Assembly: GCA_030040475.1 (NCBI GenBank)
Contig: JASHTQ010000446.1
Location: forward strand, 1 to 63,978
Length of the DNA stretch: 63,978 nt
Source of the DNA: Streptosporangiaceae bacterium
Lineage (GTDB): Bacteria > Actinomycetota > Actinomycetes > Streptosporangiales > Streptosporangiaceae
Reading direction: 5' to 3'
Of the stretch, positions 18,096 through 27,209 are shown piece after piece (position 1 is the first letter of the stretch; each line of letters starts with the position of its first letter). The notes under the pieces were generated by a model. It saw nothing but the letters and a program-made list of their open reading frames with translations, had not been told where the DNA came from and did no database searches. The translations under genes were made by a program, and so were the position numbers.

Positions 18096-20414
18096 ATGTC
18101 AGGCCGGGGGGCGATCTCGCAATATGTGCTTAAGGTTCACAGCCGTTGCGACCTCGCATGCGATCACTGCTATGTCTACGAGCACGCCGACCAGAGCTGG
18201 CGCGGCAGGCCGCGGGCTATCTCTCTGACCACGGTAGACGCCGCGGCCCAGCGGATAGCTGAGCATGCTGCCAGGCACGACCTGGCCGAAGTGAGCGTGG
18301 TTCTGCACGGCGGTGAACCGCTGCTGTTGGGCCGACCCGGGATGCGCGCGGTGCTGGACGCTGTCATCGCGCGAATTACCCCGGTAACCGCAATCGACCT
18401 CCGCATTCATACCAATGGGATGCGTCTCGATGCCCGGTGGTGCGACCTATTCGGCCATTACGGCGTCAAGGTCGGCGTGTCTTTGGACGGCGACCGGGCC
18501 GCTAATGACAAGCACCGCAGATACGCCGACGGCAGGAGCAGCTACACTCAGGCGCTGGACGCGCTCGCCCTGCTCAGGCAGCCCAGATATCGGCACCTGT
18601 ACGCGGGCATCCTGTGCACGATCGATCTCGCCAACGACCCGACTACGGTGTACCGGGCGCTCGCCGACGAGGCGCCGCCGAACCTCGACCTGCTGCTGCC
18701 GCATGCAACATGGGCACACCCACCGGATCGCCCGGCCGGAGCTGATAGCCCTTACGCGGACTGGCTCATGCAGGTCTACCGGCTCTGGGTCCGCGACGGC
18801 CGCCGCGTGCCCATCCGCCTGTTCGGATCGGTGCTGTCCGCGGCCAAGGGCGGACACAGCTTTACCGAGGCGATCGGTATTGATCCGGTGGACCTGCTGG
18901 TCATCGACACCGACGGCAGCTGGGAACAGCCAGATTCGATGAAGACCGCCTACCAGGGAGCGCCGTGGACCGGAATGAACGTGTTCTCCCATCCGGTCGA
19001 CGAGGTGGCGGGTCACCCGGCGATCGCCGCACGGCAGGGTGGTCTGATGGGACTGTGCGCCACCTGCCGCGCCTGTCCTGTGGGTCATGTCTGCGGCGGC
19101 GGCCTATACGCACACCGCTACCGCCCGGGAAGCGGATTCGATAATCCATCGGTCTACTGCCCGGACCTCAAGACGTTTATCAGCGGGATGCTCGCTTCGG
19201 AAGCGGCCCGGGACAGCCAAGCGCCGATCGCGCCCGCGAGTTCCAAGGCGCGGGCAGTACACGCGCTTCCTGCTGGCGCCTTCGACAGCTTTGCTCTCGG
19301 TCCAGGCGACGTGAGCGCCGTCGGCGCGCTGGCCGAAGTACGGCTCTCGGAGGCCTGCTCCCTGGTCGCCGCCGTGGCCTCAAGCCAAGCGAACCGACAA
19401 GACGCAGAACTTCGCACGGCGGCAGCCGAGGGTTGGGCCCTGCTGTGCGCACTGCAAGCTGAGCGGCCGGACGTCGTGCAGGAAATCCTGGCTCTTCCCT
19501 ATACCTACGCGTGGGCAGTGCAGTGCCTGCGCCCCCCCGCCGGCGCCGACGCGAACATGGATGGCGCCCACCTGGCGGGGCTGGCCGCGTCGGCGGCGAT
19601 CCGGGCGGGTGTCGAGGCCGAGCTACCGCTGCCCGTGCGGGAAGGTTTGCTGCACCTGCCAGGGACCGGGGCCATTGCCGTTGGCACCGGGAACGGCAGG
19701 ACAGAGGTGGTGTCGTTGGCAGGCGACGGCCGGGCGGTAGCGCGCCACGGCGGCCGCTGGCTCGCCACCCGGTTCGTAACCGGCTCGCCCTTCTCGAGGC
19801 TGGACGTGGAAGATCTTGACCCGTTCCGCGATTGTCAGGACTGGCCCGCGACCGGACGGCTGCCGGAGGCCGACTGGCTCGCGTGGCAGCACGGCCTTGC
19901 CGTCGCCGGGAAACAGCTGACCGAGCATGTCCCGGCCTATGCCGAGGCGCTCGGCGCAGGTCTACGTGCGATCGTTCCCGTGCAGCCCGCCGTGGCCCAT
20001 ACCCGAAGCGCCACATCTCGTCGAGCATTCGGCGCGATCGCGGCCGGGCTGCCAGGCAAATCCAGCCGAGCCGAGGAGCTCACGACGCTGCTATTGCACG
20101 AATTTCAGCACGTCAAGCTCAACGTGCTCATGGACCTCTACCAACTGTTCGACCCGGCCTACGAGGGGCGGCTGCAGGTGCCCTGGCGGGAGGACCCGCG
20201 ACCGGTGGAGGGCGCGCTGCACGGGACCTACGCCTTCCTCGCCCTCACCCACTGGCATGGCTCCCGAGGCCAGGCCAATCGTGACCGGTACCTGCGGATA
20301 CGGTCATGGGTCTGCGGGGTCGCGGAGGCGTTGTCGGCTACCGGCGCCCTGACCCGCGACGGCGAGCGCTTCGTCGCTGGCATGGCTGTGGCGGCGGAGG
20401 GCGGCGGCCCATGA
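18096..20414 (+). CDS. fxsB: FxsB radical SAM/SPASM maturase with C-terminal HExxH domain
   Basis: A 772-residue fusion. The radical SAM domain carries CDLACDHCYVYEH, with C18, C22 and C25 as ligands of the SAM-cleaving 4Fe-4S cluster, and LHGGEPLLL as the GGEP SAM-binding motif. A SPASM-type cysteine cluster lies near residues 310-340 (GLCATCRACPVGHVCGGGLY). The C-terminal half (about residues 395-772) contains LLLHEFQHVKLNVLMDLYQL with H668-E669-xx-H672, the HExxH signature of peptide-modifying domains often fused to FxsB. Known FxsB enzymes crosslink FxsA; HExxH relatives have been linked to 2-oxoglutarate-dependent peptide hydroxylation, so a second modification is plausible but inferred. 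It follows fxsA by 10 bp with a poor ribosome binding site, suggesting coupling. Confidence 0.93.
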   Translation: MSGRGAISQYVLKVHSRCDLACDHCYVYEHADQSWRGRPRAISLTTVDAAAQRIAEHAARHDLAEVSVVLHGGEPLLLGRPGMRAVLDAVIARITPVTAIDLRIHTNGMRLDARWCDLFGHYGVKVGVSLDGDRAANDKHRRYADGRSSYTQALDALALLRQPRYRHLYAGILCTIDLANDPTTVYRALADEAPPNLDLLLPHATWAHPPDRPAGADSPYADWLMQVYRLWVRDGRRVPIRLFGSVLSAAKGGHSFTEAIGIDPVDLLVIDTDGSWEQPDSMKTAYQGAPWTGMNVFSHPVDEVAGHPAIAARQGGLMGLCATCRACPVGHVCGGGLYAHRYRPGSGFDNPSVYCPDLKTFISGMLASEAARDSQAPIAPASSKARAVHALPAGAFDSFALGPGDVSAVGALAEVRLSEACSLVAAVASSQANRQDAELRTAAAEGWALLCALQAERPDVVQEILALPYTYAWAVQCLRPPAGADANMDGAHLAGLAASAAIRAGVEAELPLPVREGLLHLPGTGAIAVGTGNGRTEVVSLAGDGRAVARHGGRWLATRFVTGSPFSRLDVEDLDPFRDCQDWPATGRLPEADWLAWQHGLAVAGKQLTEHVPAYAEALGAGLRAIVPVQPAVAHTRSATSRRAFGAIAAGLPGKSSRAEELTTLLLHEFQHVKLNVLMDLYQLFDPAYEGRLQVPWREDPRPVEGALHGTYAFLALTHWHGSRGQANRDRYLRIRSWVCGVAEALSATGALTRDGERFVAGMAVAAEGGGP

Positions 20415-20497
20415 CCAGAGCGAAACACATGCGGGCACTTCTTGCCGTGCTAAGCCCGGCGCGTGATTCACTCCGGCAACGCGGAGCGATCGTATGA
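20411..20497 (+). CDS. possible 28-residue ORF tiled between fxsB and the TIR-only fxsC
   Basis: ATG 20411 overlaps the fxsB stop (ATGA, 20411-20414), and its own stop (20495-20497) overlaps the next gene's start (ATGA, 20494-20497). The product would be MTRAKHMRALLAVLSPARDS plus LRQRGAIV, a basic amphipathic helix-like peptide. The double ATGA tiling is what real genes in this operon do, and it fills an otherwise odd 79-bp gap. It could be a translated linker keeping ribosomes coupled, a genuine small protein, or chance. No family is recognised. Confidence 0.45.
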   Translation: MTRAKHMRALLAVLSPARDSLRQRGAIV

Positions 20498-21123
20498 CGA
20501 ACGCCGACCAGGTTCATCCGTTGTTCTTTCTCAGCTACGCCAGGACGACCCTGGCCGGCCCGAATCCTCAGCTGCAGGAGCCGGATCGTAAGGTCATCAC
20601 ATTTTTCAACGACCTTTCCTGGCATGTCGCGGAACTGGTCAGCAGACGACCGGGGGCGGATCCAGGCTTCATGGATAGGTCCATACGCCCCGGCCAGCGC
20701 TGGACCGAGGAACTGCTACACGCCATCGGTACCTGCGATGTCTTCGTGCCGCTGTTGTGCGTCCCCTACACCACCAGTTACTGGTGCGGCATGGAGTGGC
20801 ATGCGTTCTCTCAGAGAGAAGGCACAAGCGGTGCGATCATCCCGGTCATCTGGGCGCCCTTCTCTGAAGAACGCGCCCCGACAGTTATCACAAAGGTACA
20901 GCGTTTCTCGCCGGGTGACCTACCCGACGTCGATGCCCAAGCGGAATACGAGCAGAACGGAGTTTCCGGACTTATCTGGCTGATGCGAACAGTCCCCTAC
21001 CGATGGGTAGTATGGCGCCTAGCCCAGGAAATCGCTCGCCGTCACCACGACAACAATACGCTCGAACAGCGCACGCTGCGCGAAAACGAGCTGCGCGACG
21101 CTTTCCAGGAGAACCAGTCATGA
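20494..21123 (+). CDS. TIR-like protein, short FxsC paralog (TIR domain only)
   Basis: A 209-residue protein related to FxsC but consisting almost only of the TIR-like domain: PLFFLSYARTTLAGPNPQLQ, GFMDRSIRPGQRWTEELLHA, and YTTSYWCGMEWHAFSQREG with the conserved CGxEW glutamate. The FxsC-specific C-terminal half is missing. It lies between fxsB and the full-length fxsC, and its stop overlaps the next start by ATGA. It may be a second TIR subunit or a truncated duplicate; the intact frame, conserved motif and coupling favour function. Confidence 0.85.
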   Translation: MTNADQVHPLFFLSYARTTLAGPNPQLQEPDRKVITFFNDLSWHVAELVSRRPGADPGFMDRSIRPGQRWTEELLHAIGTCDVFVPLLCVPYTTSYWCGMEWHAFSQREGTSGAIIPVIWAPFSEERAPTVITKVQRFSPGDLPDVDAQAEYEQNGVSGLIWLMRTVPYRWVVWRLAQEIARRHHDNNTLEQRTLRENELRDAFQENQS

Positions 21124-22415
21124 GCGAAGCCACTGACGAGCGGAACGGTAATGCGGCGCACGGCAACTATTTCTTTCTTAGCTATGCTCATTTCCCGCCG
21201 CTGGACGGAACGCTGATCGAGGACATTACCGATCCTCCTGACGAGTGGGTCCAGACGTTCTTTAAGGATTTGACCAAGGCGGTGCGGAACAGCGCGTCGC
21301 CGCCGCCGCCGAAGCCGGGATTCTTCGATCAAGAACTCCCAGTCAACTCGAACTGGAAAACTGACATCTCCCGGGCCCTCGGCACGGCCCAAGTGTTCGT
21401 GCCCCTCCTCTCCCCGGATTACCTCACCCGATCCTGGCCCGGGCGAGAATGGGCCTGCTTCGAGCGGCGGATGAAATCGGCCAGGATCTCCGATCCGCTA
21501 CGCCGGTTCACACCCGTGCTGTGGATTCCGCTGCCAGCGAACCAGCGGCCAGAGGGGCTGCAAGAAGCGCTTGACCTTGCCCCAGAGGTCGCAGCGGTCG
21601 CCTACCGTGAGAACGGGCTGCGGGCCCTGCTACGCCTCACCCCGTACCGCCCCTGGTACGAGATGATCGTCCGCCAACTGGCGGCGCGCGTGGTGGAACG
21701 GGCAGCAGAAATGCCAGTGGGACCGTCGTCAGTGGACATCGACCAAGCGGAAAGCAAGTTCAGCCATGATGCCAACCTGGCCGCCTTCGCGATAGTGGTC
21801 GCCGCCCCGGCGGCACCTGACCTGCCGGAAGGCGCGGGCAGCGAGACCTACGGTACGGCCGCCAGGGCCTGGCGGCCGTTCGACGCACAGCAACTGTCGC
21901 TCGCCGAGTACGCCCAGGTAAAGGCCGAACAGCTCGGCTTCGCCGTAGACGTGATCGACATCGAGAAAGCCAGGGACGGGGTCGGCGAACCGGGCGTGGT
22001 ACTTATCGACCCGTGGTATATCGCCGACCACGGCGGACTGAATACATTCCGGACGTTCGCCAGGCACCTGCACCCCTGGATGCTGCCCGTCGTGGTCACC
22101 AACTCGCGCGCCGAGAACTTGGCCAGGCAGGTCAGGGTTATTCTCGAAGTATCGAGAATATCCCAATCTGAACCGGCCCGCCGAGGCACCGAGGGCGTCG
22201 CATCGCTACGAGAATTCGTCAATCTCATGCCCTTCCTGGTAGCCCAGGCGGAACGGGAGTACATTCGGCATGGCCCGATCCAGCCTTCCAGTGCCGAGAC
22301 TGGTTCCAGGTCCCGGCTGGGAGACCACGATGACGCCCCGAGGCCGACCCCGCCGTCGCAGCAGGAGGAGTACCGAGCCAAGGATGGTTCTGCCAACGGG
22401 AGGCCCGATGTCTGA
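21120..22415 (+). CDS. fxsC: TIR-like protein FxsC (plus arm, full length)
   Basis: A 431-residue FxsC, start ATG 21120 overlapping the previous stop (ATGA). The N-terminal TIR-like domain includes [35 protein letters not shown] and YLTRSWPGREWACFERR, again with Glu at the position shared by the paralogs (the Cys of CGxEW is replaced by Pro). The C-terminal part (AFAIVVAAPAAPDLPEGAGS, ASLREFVNLMPFLVAQAERE) matches the minus-arm FxsC block for block. The last 40 residues are charged and low-complexity. It overlaps fxsT by 8 bp, so it is translationally coupled to it. Confidence 0.9.
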   Translation: MSEATDERNGNAAHGNYFFLSYAHFPPLDGTLIEDITDPPDEWVQTFFKDLTKAVRNSASPPPPKPGFFDQELPVNSNWKTDISRALGTAQVFVPLLSPDYLTRSWPGREWACFERRMKSARISDPLRRFTPVLWIPLPANQRPEGLQEALDLAPEVAAVAYRENGLRALLRLTPYRPWYEMIVRQLAARVVERAAEMPVGPSSVDIDQAESKFSHDANLAAFAIVVAAPAAPDLPEGAGSETYGTAARAWRPFDAQQLSLAEYAQVKAEQLGFAVDVIDIEKARDGVGEPGVVLIDPWYIADHGGLNTFRTFARHLHPWMLPVVVTNSRAENLARQVRVILEVSRISQSEPARRGTEGVASLREFVNLMPFLVAQAEREYIRHGPIQPSSAETGSRSRLGDHDDAPRPTPPSQQEEYRAKDGSANGRPDV

Positions 22416-25400
22416 CCAGCAGGAAGGGCCGCGCAACGGTCGTATTATCACGTTCTACTCCTACAAGGGCGGAACCGGGCGGACGATGGCGCTTGCCAAC
22501 GTCGCGTGGATCTTGGCGGCGAACGGACACCGCGTCCTGGTGGCCGACTGGGATCTGGAGTCGCCGGGCCTGTATAGGTTCCTTTCCCCGTTCCTCGAAC
22601 CTTCGGGAAGCAACGCGCCGGGGATCATCGACCTGATCCTCGACTACGAAAGGGTGGCGGCCAGAAGCGACGACAAGGCACGCGAGAAGCACATAACCGA
22701 GCGTGCCAGGGTCCAGCGTTACGCCCTCTCCGTAAAGTGGCCATTTCCCGACAACGGCACCCTTGCCTTCCTCTCGCCGGGCAAGCAGGACCGGAATTAC
22801 ATGGCCACGCTTGGCACGCTGACCTGGGATGACTTCTATGACAAGCTCAAGGGCGGCAAGTTCCTGGACGCCATACGCGAGGACATGAGGCGACACTACG
22901 ACTACGTGCTCATCGACAGCCGTACCGGGTTCGGCGACATCGCGGATATCTGTACCGAGCACCTACCGGACATCCTGGTCGACTGCTTCGCCCTGTCCAC
23001 CCAGAACATAGAGGGGGCCGCCCAGAAAGCAGCGGTGATCGCAGACCAGTACCGGAGTCGGTCAATCCGGATACTGCCCGTGCCCATGCGGGTGGAATTG
23101 GGGGAAAAGGAACGAGTCGAGGCCGGCCGTGCGTTCGCGCGGCGATTGTTCGCCGGTCTTCCCGTGGGCATGTCCGAGGCGGATCGGAAGGAGTACTGGG
23201 CCACGGTCGAGGTCCCTTACCAGCCGTTCTACGCGTTCGAGGAGATGCTGGCGGTATTCGGCGACGCACCAGGCTCGCCGTCGTCGATGCTGTCATCGTT
23301 CGAGCGCCTCGCGGGATACATCACCGATGGCGCGGTGACCAAGTTGCGCCCCATGGACGAGGACCTGCGGAACCGGACCAGGCAGTTGTTCGTCCGGCGG
23401 CCACCGCAAGAGGCCAACCAGATCACCGTCAAGTTCCTCCCCGAGGATCAGATCTGGGCCGAGTGGATCGGCGCCGTCCTCGGTGACGGTGGCTTCGCCG
23501 TCACCGAGCAGCGCATCGTCTGGCCAGCGCGTAGAGAAGCGGGCGACCTAGTGCCACCGCGCACCCTCACCGTGGTGTCCGCGTCCTACGTGGCGCGCCG
23601 ACGCGGCCAGGCAAGCGGACAGCCGGACCTGGCGCCGCCCTCGCGGCCCAGCCTCGCCGTGTACGTGACGGCGACACCGCCACTCAGCGAATTTTCCGCC
23701 GCGTCATCGGCGGTCCTGGTCGGCGTGCCGGTAGCGGAAGCCGTGAGCCGGTTGCGGAAGCTGGTCGATCTCCCCCTCGCCGCTGACAGCGACCGCTTGC
23801 CAGGCAGCCGCTACCCGGGTACGGAACCGGCCATCCTGCAGGTGATCGCGCGCAACGATCATTTCACCGGGCGAGAAGAAGACCTCAGGGATCTGAGGGA
23901 ACAGCTGCGAACATACGGCACGGCCATGGCCAAGCCCATCGCCTTGCACGGTCTTGGCGGCATCGGCAAAACCCAGGTCGCGCTGGAATACGTGCACCGC
24001 TTCTACGCCGACTACGACCTGGTGTGGTGGCTGGAGTCCGGCCAGCCGCAGTTCATCGACGTCTCCCTGTCCGTCTTGGAGACGCAGATGGAGAAGCACT
24101 TCGGCGTCAGCCCGCCCGCCGGGGCGACCGTGGCGGAACGGGCCGAACTGGCGCTCACCGTGCTCGGCCAGAATACGCAGCGGCTCCGGTGGCTGCTGGT
24201 CTACGACAACGCCGAAGATGTCAAGGCAGTGCTGCCCTTCATGCCCAAGGGCGGAGGCCACATCCTGGTCACCTCGCAGGAACGCGACTGGGAACACCAC
24301 GCGCGGCTGCTTCCCATAGAGCTGTTCAAACGCGAGGAGAGCGTCGCCCACTTGCTTCAGGTCGCGCCCTCGCTCACAGCCGACGAGGCCGCCCAGGTGG
24401 CCGAGGCCGTGGGGAACCTGCCCCTCGCCGTGGCGGCCGCAGCCGCGTGGCTGGGCAGCACCCGGTATCCCGTCTCCCGTTATCTGCGCGAGCTTGACAT
24501 CGAACCGTCGCGGCAGCTGTCCCTCAGCGAGCTGGCCGACTACCCTCGCCTGGTGTCGGCGGCCTGGGATCCGTCGTTGAACCTGCTGCAGGAGCGCTCG
24601 CCTGCGGCGATGCGACTGCTTGAGCTGTTCTCGGTCATGGCACCGGCTATCGCCCTGGACATCATCTACAACAGCCCGGTCGTGCCCAGGATGCTCGAAC
24701 CCTTCGACCCGGCGCTCTCAGAACCCATGGTGATGGGACGGGTGGTCCAGCAGATCAACAAGCTGGCCCTGATCAAGCTGGACCCTAACGCGAACCAGAT
24801 CCAGGTCCACCGGCTCGTGCAGGCGGTTGTGCGTGGCCGGATGACGGCGGAGGACCTCGTTTCGGCGCGGCGGGACGTGCAGCGCATCCTGGTCGCCATG
24901 CGCCCGAGGCGTGACGTCGATAACCCCGCAGTCTGGAGCCGCTACCAGCTGCTCTGGCCGCACCTGCCCTCGGCCGAGGTGGTCTCGTCTGACCAGGAGA
25001 CGGTCCGCCAGCTCATCATCGACCGGATACGGTATCTGTGGGTGTTCAGTGACCTGGACCGGGCCCGTGACGAGGCGGCCGAGGCGGTACGCCGCTGGGA
25101 CGTGATGCTCGACGCCAAGCCTGACGCGGAGATGGAGCAATCGCTGCGCAGGCAACTGCTGCAGCTGAAGTTCAACCTGGCCAACGTCCTGCGTTCCCAG
25201 TCAAGGTTCACCGAAGCCTGGGACCTTGACAAAGATGTGCTGTCCGAGCAGACGAACTTTCTCGGCGCGGACCATCCGCACACGCTGATGACGAGGGCCA
25301 GCTATGCCGGAGACCTGCGCGGGCTTGGCAGCTATCGCGAAGCGCTGGACATGGACAAGCAGACCTACGCCGCGTGGACCGAGCTTTACGGTGAGGATCA

Positions 25401-26343
25401 CCTCCGGACCTTGGCGGCCGCCAACAACCTGGCCGTCTCGTTCCGGGTCACGGGCGATGTGGCCGCGGCCATGGAGCTGGACGCTGAGGCGCTTGAGCGC
25501 TTCCGGTTGGCACTAGGGACGCAGCATCCGTCGACGCTGCTGGCGGCTCGCAATGTCGCCCGCGACCTCCTTGAGGCCGGCGACTATGCGGAGGCGGTGG
25601 TACGCATACAGGAGATCCGGCGGGCATGTGTGCACGCCCTCGGCGCCGACTCGCTCGCGACGCTGGACGCGCAGGTGCTCCTTGGCATCGCCCTGCGCAG
25701 CGCCGGGCAGCCGGAAATGGCAGAGCCTGAATTCGAGGCCGCACTCGGCATGCTCACCTCGAGGTTCGGCGAGTCACACGGTGCCTCGCTGGCCTGCAGC
25801 CTCAGCCACTCGGCGAACCTGCTGTCTCTCGACCGGTTCGCCGAGGCGGAGGCTGGCATCCGCGACGTGCTCGCGGAGTATGAGCAACGTCTCGGTCCGA
25901 GCCACCCGCACTCCCTGGTGTGCCTGGTGAACCTCGCGTCGGCACTGCGGCTGCAGTCCGAGCAGGCTCAGGCGATGGATACCATCGCCGCCGCGCTGAG
26001 CGGGCTTGAGCCTACGCTCGGCGCCCAGCACCCCTATACGCTTGCGGCGGCGATGGTCCAAGGAAGCCTGCTGGCCGACGAAGACAGGTTGGAGGAGGCG
26101 GAGCAGGTGGAAGATCAGACGGTAAAGGCTCTAACCAAGGCGCTCGGCGACAGCCATCCTGACACGCTGCGCTGCGAGGCAAACCTTCTGCTCACCAGGC
26201 TGCAGCGCGGCGACAACGTATCGGCCGAACGGACCCAGGTGATCGACCGGCTCGCGGAGCGGATCGGGGCAGATCACCCGAACATCGGCACGCTGCGCGG
26301 AGAACGCAGGCTGATGCGCGCGCTCGATCCGCAGCCGTTCTGA
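22408..26343 (+). CDS. fxsT: FxsT-type NTPase/TPR protein of a FxSxx-COOH system (plus arm)
   Basis: A 1311-residue protein starting at ATG 22408 (GGGAGG upstream, overlapping the end of fxsC). Domains: ParA-like from about residue 14 ([21 protein letters not shown]-loop ending GRT), a degenerate TIR-like segment about 340-440, NB-ARC/STAND with P-loop GLGGIGKT at 515-522, and TPRs from about 870 with DHPHTLMTRASYAGDLRGLG-type units. It is the counterpart of the minus-arm protein, with the same domain order and almost the same length. In the FxsA-FxsB-FxsC-FxsT system it is the largest, probably signalling or scaffolding component. The 3' end overlaps a convergent hydrolase gene by 70 bp. Confidence 0.93.
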   Translation: MSDQQEGPRNGRIITFYSYKGGTGRTMALANVAWILAANGHRVLVADWDLESPGLYRFLSPFLEPSGSNAPGIIDLILDYERVAARSDDKAREKHITERARVQRYALSVKWPFPDNGTLAFLSPGKQDRNYMATLGTLTWDDFYDKLKGGKFLDAIREDMRRHYDYVLIDSRTGFGDIADICTEHLPDILVDCFALSTQNIEGAAQKAAVIADQYRSRSIRILPVPMRVELGEKERVEAGRAFARRLFAGLPVGMSEADRKEYWATVEVPYQPFYAFEEMLAVFGDAPGSPSSMLSSFERLAGYITDGAVTKLRPMDEDLRNRTRQLFVRRPPQEANQITVKFLPEDQIWAEWIGAVLGDGGFAVTEQRIVWPARREAGDLVPPRTLTVVSASYVARRRGQASGQPDLAPPSRPSLAVYVTATPPLSEFSAASSAVLVGVPVAEAVSRLRKLVDLPLAADSDRLPGSRYPGTEPAILQVIARNDHFTGREEDLRDLREQLRTYGTAMAKPIALHGLGGIGKTQVALEYVHRFYADYDLVWWLESGQPQFIDVSLSVLETQMEKHFGVSPPAGATVAERAELALTVLGQNTQRLRWLLVYDNAEDVKAVLPFMPKGGGHILVTSQERDWEHHARLLPIELFKREESVAHLLQVAPSLTADEAAQVAEAVGNLPLAVAAAAAWLGSTRYPVSRYLRELDIEPSRQLSLSELADYPRLVSAAWDPSLNLLQERSPAAMRLLELFSVMAPAIALDIIYNSPVVPRMLEPFDPALSEPMVMGRVVQQINKLALIKLDPNANQIQVHRLVQAVVRGRMTAEDLVSARRDVQRILVAMRPRRDVDNPAVWSRYQLLWPHLPSAEVVSSDQETVRQLIIDRIRYLWVFSDLDRARDEAAEAVRRWDVMLDAKPDAEMEQSLRRQLLQLKFNLANVLRSQSRFTEAWDLDKDVLSEQTNFLGADHPHTLMTRASYAGDLRGLGSYREALDMDKQTYAAWTELYGEDHLRTLAAANNLAVSFRVTGDVAAAMELDAEALERFRLALGTQHPSTLLAARNVARDLLEAGDYAEAVVRIQEIRRACVHALGADSLATLDAQVLLGIALRSAGQPEMAEPEFEAALGMLTSRFGESHGASLACSLSHSANLLSLDRFAEAEAGIRDVLAEYEQRLGPSHPHSLVCLVNLASALRLQSEQAQAMDTIAAALSGLEPTLGAQHPYTLAAAMVQGSLLADEDRLEEAEQVEDQTVKALTKALGDSHPDTLRCEANLLLTRLQRGDNVSAERTQVIDRLAERIGADHPNIGTLRGERRLMRALDPQPF

Positions 26344-27209
26344 GACGCGGCGTGCTGGACGCGCGCCAGCACGCTCGGCAGGACCTCTACCGCGTCGAAA
26401 TGGGCCGCGCCCTGTTGGACGTGTACTTCCACGGTAGCGTTCGGCATCTGGCGGGCAAGCCATTGCGTGTGGGCAACCGGGGAGAACACGTCCTCCGCGC
26501 CATGCCAGAAAAGCACCGGGACCTTGATATCTGACAGCTGGAACTCCCAGGAACGCCTGAAGGCCAGCACGTCGTCAATCCAGCCGTATGCCCCGTTCCG
26601 GCACGCTTCCGCATACGTATCAATGAGCTGCCGCCGGATGGCGGCATCGTCCACGATCCTCTTGTCCGGGCCGGTCAGCACGGGAAGCAGGGAGTCGATC
26701 ATATTCTCCGGATCGGCACGAATCCGCTCCGCCCGCATAGCCAGGTCTTCGGTGACCGAGGCTGAGCTGGCCTTGCCGTACTCATCAATGTTTGACTGGG
26801 TCATGCCCTCATACCAGTTAAGGCCTTGAGCGTCCATCGGAGCGAGGCTGACCAGGATGGCCGCACTCAGCACACGATCCGGGAGCAGCGCGGCGCAGGC
26901 AAGGGCATGCGGCCCGCCCCCGGATCGGCCGACGACGCAGAACTGCTCCAGGCCCAGTTCGTCGGCAATAGCGCTCACATCCGAGGCGGCATCGGCGACC
27001 GATCGTCCCTTAGCTCGTGACGACTGGCCGTATCCCGGACGGTCGTAACATACGAGTTCGACACCTAGGCGGTACAGGACGCTCGCCCGCGGCACTGGGC
27101 CGCTGCGGCTACCCGGCGTCCCGTGCAGCAGGAAGACCGGCACCGCTCCGCCGCCCAAACGATCCACAGCAACGCTGCGCCCGTTTGCCAACTGGACCGT
27201 CTGCGTCAC
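26274..27209 (-). CDS. alpha/beta hydrolase
   Basis: A 311-residue alpha/beta hydrolase fold protein. The oxyanion region is VFLLHGTPGSRSGPVPRAS, the nucleophile elbow is VVGRSGGGPHALAC with S96, and the acid and His lie in VLFWHGAEDVFSPVAHTQWL and QGAAHFDAVEVL. No signal peptide is evident. The substrate cannot be inferred. The 3' end overlaps the end of fxsT by 70 bp in convergent orientation, so the last 20 residues (SARISLRSPRSVPMFG) are antisense to fxsT and probably dispensable. Whether it belongs functionally to the Fxs locus is open. Confidence 0.9.
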   Translation of the reverse strand: MTQTVQLANGRSVAVDRLGGGAVPVFLLHGTPGSRSGPVPRASVLYRLGVELVCYDRPGYGQSSRAKGRSVADAASDVSAIADELGLEQFCVVGRSGGGPHALACAALLPDRVLSAAILVSLAPMDAQGLNWYEGMTQSNIDEYGKASSASVTEDLAMRAERIRADPENMIDSLLPVLTGPDKRIVDDAAIRRQLIDTYAEACRNGAYGWIDDVLAFRRSWEFQLSDIKVPVLFWHGAEDVFSPVAHTQWLARQMPNATVEVHVQQGAAHFDAVEVLPSVLARVQHAASQNGCGSSARISLRSPRSVPMFG

